Assembly: GCA_023424395.1 (NCBI GenBank)
Contig: JAFADY010000042.1
Coordinates: 1 to 8,582, forward strand
DNA: 8,582 bases
Source: Bacteroidota bacterium
GTDB taxonomy: Bacteria; Bacteroidota; Bacteroidia; Bacteroidales; Dysgonomonadaceae
Direction of reading: 5' to 3'
This document shows, piece after piece, positions 5,840 through 8,582 of this stretch. A program made the translations under genes and the position numbers. Position 1 is the stretch's first letter. Each line of letters opens with the position of its first letter. Below the pieces are notes generated by a model. That model worked only from the letters and a program-made list of their open reading frames with translations. It was not told the DNA's origin and ran no database searches.

Positions 5840-6376
5840 TTACTCTTTTTTCTTCTTTTTCTCAATTTGTATCACCTGCGGGCGGATGGTGTCATTGGAT
5901 GATGCTTCTATTACGAAAAATTCAGGAATTTCTGTGGTTTCATCGGTTACGGGCATAATGGTGTACGTTTTGCTTTGCTCCACCGGAAATGTAAGTTTAT
6001 AGTGCGTATGCGGGTTGTTGGATTCTGCCACCGTTGCTCCTATTACCCCGAACATGGCTCCTGCCATTGCCGCTTTGTCTTTCCACTGCTGAAAATGGCG
6101 TATTTCAACGGTTCTTTCACCCGGCAAAACATCCGTATGTTTCGGAAAACCTTTCATATAACTTCCTACCGAAACAGTATCCACTTTTATCAGTAAAGCG
6201 GATTCCGATGTTTTCTTACCCTTAATTCTCAATTTGCGTTCACCCTGCTGTATGCGTGCAAGTTCGCTCGATTCCAGATTTGCACCCTGATATCCTTTGG
6301 TGCTGCCGCATGCAGATAAAAGAATGAGTGCGGCAAATAAAACTGTAGAGAATAAAATAAATGTGAACTTTTTCAT
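5840..6376 (-). CDS. DUF2846-like lipoprotein with glycine-rich segment
   Basis: A 178-residue lipoprotein with a textbook lipobox LLSAC, lipidated Cys23. The domain at about 58-95 reads 'ALLIKVDTVSVGSYMKGF...TDVLPGERTVEIRH'. This is the pattern of DUF2846/PEGA-like small beta domains found in lipoproteins ('V.vDg..vG.....  vlpG.HtVev'). Residues 102-117 (AAMAGAMFGVIGATVA) form a Gly/Ala-rich stretch, possibly a glycine zipper or membrane-associated hairpin. The C-terminus carries strands (YKLTFPVEQSKTYTIMPV) and ends in a highly charged Lys/Glu tail. It is the first gene of the three-gene block with the two barrel proteins, so a role at the cell envelope is likely. The exact function of the family is not established. 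Confidence 0.78.
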   Translation of the reverse strand: MKKFTFILFSTVLFAALILLSACGSTKGYQGANLESSELARIQQGERKLRIKGKKTSESALLIKVDTVSVGSYMKGFPKHTDVLPGERTVEIRHFQQWKDKAAMAGAMFGVIGATVAESNNPHTHYKLTFPVEQSKTYTIMPVTDETTEIPEFFVIEASSNDTIRPQVIQIEKKKKKE

Positions 6377-6460
6377 TTGTTTACGTTTTAATTGATGTAA
6401 ATTCTTTCATTTGATTTTTGTTATAGACTATATGCTTCGCTCTAAAATTTCGTTTAAGCA

Positions 6461-6997
6461 TTATTTTACAAAATTATTCGTACTATCCGGTTTAGGATAA
6501 AACTGTCGAAAATGATATTCGTCATTTAGCTCCTTGATATTTGTTTGTACACCGTCAACCATTCTATATCTTTTGGTAATTAAAAATGTTGTGTCATTAA
6601 TTATTTTTCCTTCGCTTATATATGGTTTATACGGGGCTTCAGAAAGATACCATAGCTCAAAAGTTATTTTATCTTCGTTATTATTAAAAATACCCCACCA
6701 ATACATAACTTTTATGTAATCTTCTTTTTTTATAAATGAATTAATAATGTAATTATCCAAACTTTCAATATTAGTCTCTAAACCACCAGGTGTTATTACA
6801 GTGCCATCTTCGTAAAAAATCATCACATCAAAAAACTGGTTATTGTAAAATTGATAGTAATATCCATCCATTCGTAAAGAGTTTCCCAAATATTCTTTTT
6901 TTGATAAATGAAGGGAATCCGATTTTGAAATAGAAAATTGTTCGCAACCTTAAAATAAGATTAAAACAATAACTGAAATTAAAATTATATTTTTCAT
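6461..6997 (-). pseudogene. Lipoprotein gene with an in-frame stop at its lipobox
   Basis: From ATG at 6997 the frame encodes MKNIILISVIVLILF, then TAA (6952-6950), then Gly-Cys-Glu-Gln and 160 more residues in the same frame to the stop at 6461. Replacing the stop with Ser or Leu would give a normal lipobox (L-F-x-G-C), so one base change has broken a lipoprotein gene, or there is a sequencing error. The downstream frame can be opened from a TTG at 6889, but that product would lack the signal peptide. The body (DGYYYQFYNNQFFDVMIFYEDG..., YWWGIFNNNEDKITFELWY..., SEGKIINDTTFLITKRYR..., FRQFYPKPDSTNNFVK) resembles unnamed small lipoproteins I associate with Bacteroidota genomes. They have a 'dG.yy' start, 'WG.f....I.fe.w' middle and 'PKPDSTN.F.k' end. 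Function unknown. Confidence 0.75.
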
Positions 6998-7340
6998 ACT
7001 TTGTTAGGTTAGCCTATATTTCAGAGAACAATAAAAATTTAATGCATAATGAATATTTATAACGTTTAGTGGTATCTAATTAACGGTAAAAGTAGATAAA
7101 AGAAATAAATAAAATCTCAATTATCGAGTTTATTTTTTGAAATATAGGTTATTTTTAATATCAATTTCTATTCAATTGAAAATATGTGATTTAAGTATAA
7201 GCAAATATAGCTATTAACGTGGAAAAAATTGTATTATTTACCTTTTGAAGGTTCAATGTTTCCTATGTTATTAACATAATTTGGATTCATAACTGCATAA
7301 TAATTTTAGTAGTTATGTAAACTGACGCATTTATATTTTT
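6998..7340. other. Divergent intergenic region, 343 bp
   Basis: Very AT-rich spacer between the divergently oriented broken lipoprotein (minus, from 6997) and the truncated lipoprotein (plus, from 7341), so promoters for both should lie here. I could not pick a convincing Bacteroidota -7/-33 pair. A short imperfect palindrome, CAATTTC-TATT-CAATTG-like, lies near 7161-7180. A minus-strand fragment around 7289-7230 (open from a stop, about 22 residues ending NIEPSKGK-stop) could be the tail of a lost gene, but this is weak. No copy of the structured repeat is present, unlike the other junctions. Confidence 0.4.
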
Positions 7341-7478
7341 ATGAAATCCAAGTTACCATTATATTCTATAGTGATTGCTGTTCTTTTTATAATAGCATGC
7401 AATCCACAAACTCAAGCACCTAAACTAATAAAAGAAGCTCCCCTTGCCGGCGCAAGTCTCCAGACTTGTCCGTTTTAA
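7341..7478 (+). pseudogene. N-terminal fragment of a plus-strand lipoprotein gene cut by repeat R7
   Basis: From ATG at 7341 the plus strand encodes MKSKLPLYSIVIAVLFIIAC, a good lipoprotein signal with Cys20, then NPQTQAPKLIKEAP. From about codon 33 the frame runs into the left arm and hairpin I of repeat R7. There it yields LAGASLQTCPF and stops at 7476-7478. The reading frame past the signal is therefore repeat sequence, and the body of the lipoprotein is missing. It is the only credible coding start on the plus strand. It looks like an older gene truncated when a repeat-linked cassette arrived. What the full protein was cannot be told. Confidence 0.7.
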
Positions 7479-7530
7479 AACTCTATTTAATTTGCTCTGC
7501 AAACGCGTTAATTAAAAATTAGTGGGAGCT
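7436..7530. repeat. Structured intergenic repeat R7 (diverged)
   Basis: Outer arms AGCTCCC (7436-7442) and GGGAGCT (7524-7530) are perfect complements and unique to this copy. Hairpin I keeps CAAGTCT-CC-AGACTTG, the linker is changed (CGTTTTAAAACTC), hairpin II is TTTGC-TCT-GCAAA and hairpin III is TTAATT-AAA-AATTAG. It interrupts a plus-strand lipoprotein on its left. On its right it supplies the last seven codons and the stop of the gene 7508-8185. Confidence 0.88.
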
Positions 7531-8185
7531 GGTTCACTATATAAATATACTCTTGCCCGGCAATGTCTATTGACCAATGAGGGGAAGTTCTTATTATTGG
7601 AATCCCTTTAGGTTTTCGGCTGTCTGGATAATATAACTTCGTGACTATTTCTTTTGAGTAAATTTCACTATCTTTTATAATATATTTATATGGTACCGGA
7701 TCATAAGATGTAGCCACAGTCATTTTATCGAAATCACCTGTATTGGCGATTGGGCCTATTACACTATCATTACTCCATGATACTTTAAAATTTGGGACTC
7801 CCAAAATCAGATGAGTTTCTGTTAGAATATTTTTCAACCAATTTGAATCATTCACATGAATGTAATCTTTGGTGTAAAGATATACGATTTTGTTATTGCT
7901 TTTAAAGTAGCCGTCGGGTCTCTTAAACATTATTTCAAAAACATATCTCGTGGGAAATATGTAAATTTCATTGAATTCTTTTTTTTCTACTATGTCGATG
8001 AGAAAGAACTTTTCTTCTTTTCCACCTACAGTTATTTGTTCGAAATCCTCAATGACTGTTTTTATATCAGCTATTATCTCTTTACTTAACTTCTTATCTC
8101 CAATATAGTGTATCTCATCATTTAATTGAGCCCAAATATTCTGAAATATAAACAGAAATACAAAACTGACAATAATAATTTTCAT
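7508..8185 (-). CDS. Exported protein of unknown family ending inside repeat R7
   Basis: A 225-residue protein with a signal peptide (MKIIIVSFVFLFIFQNIWA, cleavage before Gln20). The mature part is mixed: a helix around 33-50 (LSKEIIADIKTVIEDFEQI), strands (KFFLIDIVE, EIYIFPTRYVFEIMFK, KIVYLYTKDY), and a C-terminal half with YKYIIKDSEIYSKEIVTKLYYPDS. I do not recognise the family and see no catalytic motif. The last residues, QLPLIFN, and the TAA stop are encoded by the right arm and hairpin III of repeat R7, so the natural C-terminus has probably been replaced or was always shared with the repeat. The start is 52 bases from R8. It is a single-gene unit on the same strand as the rest of the array; an immunity or other protective role is guesswork from context. 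Confidence 0.75.
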   Translation of the reverse strand: MKIIIVSFVFLFIFQNIWAQLNDEIHYIGDKKLSKEIIADIKTVIEDFEQITVGGKEEKFFLIDIVEKKEFNEIYIFPTRYVFEIMFKRPDGYFKSNNKIVYLYTKDYIHVNDSNWLKNILTETHLILGVPNFKVSWSNDSVIGPIANTGDFDKMTVATSYDPVPYKYIIKDSEIYSKEIVTKLYYPDSRKPKGIPIIRTSPHWSIDIAGQEYIYIVNQLPLIFN

Positions 8186-8237
8186 AAGAGTTACATTTTT
8201 TGATTGACTTTTGTACGTTTATCACTTAAAATATCCT

Positions 8238-8336
8238 GCTCGCGCGCCCCTCGCTGGCGCAACCTCCAAACTTGTGCCTTGTTTAAAACAATTTCTATTC
8301 TGCTTTGCAGCGCACTAATTGCAAATTAGCGCGAGC
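8238..8336. repeat. Structured intergenic repeat R8
   Basis: Outer arms GCTCGCGC (8238-8245) and GCGCGAGC (8329-8336) are perfect inverse complements. Hairpin I is shortened (CGCAACCTCC...). Hairpin II reads CTGC-TT-TGCAG, a paired T-A to C-G change relative to other copies. Hairpin III is CTAATT-GCA-AATTAG, with a new loop and the stem intact. It lies between the barstar gene and the gene 7508-8185. Confidence 0.9.
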
Positions 8337-8373
8337 GATGAGAGTTGGGTTAATGTTAAGTTATCATTAAGCA

Positions 8374-8582
8374 TCAAAAACGAGAATTTATACTTCTCAG
8401 AATTTCTTGAATAATACTTTTGCTTTCAATAGGAAAGAAAACCTTAAACTCTAAAACATCGGGATATTTTGCCCAAATTTCACACACATCATATAATACT
8501 GAAATATAGATTTTAAATTCTTTTTTTCCTAACAGAGGGAGCTTTTTATGAATAATAACAATTCTTTTTTCTTCCATCCACT
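8374..8582 (-). CDS. Barstar-family RNase inhibitor, C-terminal part
   Basis: This is the remaining half of the barstar-like protein that starts at 241. A Met at 8577-8575 could be taken as a start, but it is residue 67 of the full frame and directly follows the W-D-A-L / D-E-W region, so it is internal. The segment has the expected alternation: a beta strand (KRIVIIHKK), a helix (YISVLYDVCEIWAKYP), a strand (VLEFKVFFP) and a final helix ending IQEILRSINSRF before TGA. That matches the second half of the barstar alpha/beta fold. The stop is about 37 bases from the right arm of repeat R8. Taken alone the segment would be a truncated 67-residue ORF; the cross-junction reading is much better supported by the family length of roughly 90-140 residues. 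Confidence 0.82.
   Translation of the reverse strand, partial: WMEEKRIVIIHKKLPLLGKKEFKIYISVLYDVCEIWAKYPDVLEFKVFFPIESKSIIQEILRSINSRF
8535..8582. repeat. Right copy of the 48-base terminal direct repeat
   Basis: Identical to bases 1-48. Merging the copies gives a unique length of 8534 bases, consistent with a circular or tandemly repeated source. Confidence 0.95.

Noticed and set aside
6461..6889. Intact 142-residue protein starting at TTG 6889
   Set aside because: The same frame extends upstream to an ATG with a full lipoprotein signal, interrupted only by one TAA; a broken lipoprotein gene explains it better.
294..8336. CRISPR array
   Set aside because: Repeats are separated by whole genes of 400-750 bases, not by uniform short spacers, and no cas gene is seen.
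1..8582. Self-replicating plasmid
   Set aside because: The ends overlap, but there is no replication, partition or mobilisation gene and no iteron-type origin visible.

Overview
The window looks like accessory DNA from a member of the Bacteroidota, probably of the Bacteroidales/Flavobacteriales type. The signs are very AT-rich intergenic DNA, no Shine-Dalgarno sequences ahead of the start codons, PorT/OMP_b-brl-type outer-membrane barrels, many small lipoproteins, and signal peptides ending in A/S followed by Gln. I see no replication, transposase, integrase, rRNA or tRNA gene.

Layout. Every intact gene is on the minus strand. From 1 to about 4120, and again from 7436 to 8582, the DNA is a chain of single-gene units. 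Each unit is one small AT-rich gene followed by one copy of a structured repeat (8 copies, all in the same orientation). The genes are a barstar-like cytosolic inhibitor (split over the window ends), two paralogous lipoproteins (459-896 and 2606-3094) and four unrelated exported proteins of unknown family (1097-1807, 1993-2502, 3275-4000, 7508-8185). A visibly less AT-rich three-gene block lies between them (6376 to 4324): a DUF2846-like lipoprotein followed by two outer-membrane beta-barrel proteins. Next to it are a lipoprotein gene broken by a stop codon exactly in its lipobox (6461-6997) and a decapitated plus-strand lipoprotein gene (7341 onward) cut off by a repeat copy.

The repeat is the most unusual element. 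It is about 95-145 bp and made of successive small hairpins inside an outer inverted repeat. The core sequence is conserved and hairpin loops vary while stems stay paired. The outer arms differ in sequence from copy to copy yet are complementary within each copy. The single-gene, same-orientation, repeat-separated layout, with a barstar homologue that lacks its RNase partner, suggests a collected set of immunity genes (a polyimmunity or 'acquired interbacterial defence' type array) organised like integron cassettes but without recognisable attC cores.

The first and last 48 bases are identical. Joining them gives a complete 133-codon barstar gene, so the source is either an 8534-bp circle or a tandemly repeated/collapsed assembly unit. 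The absence of a replication gene argues against a self-replicating plasmid. All functional links between the array genes are inference.
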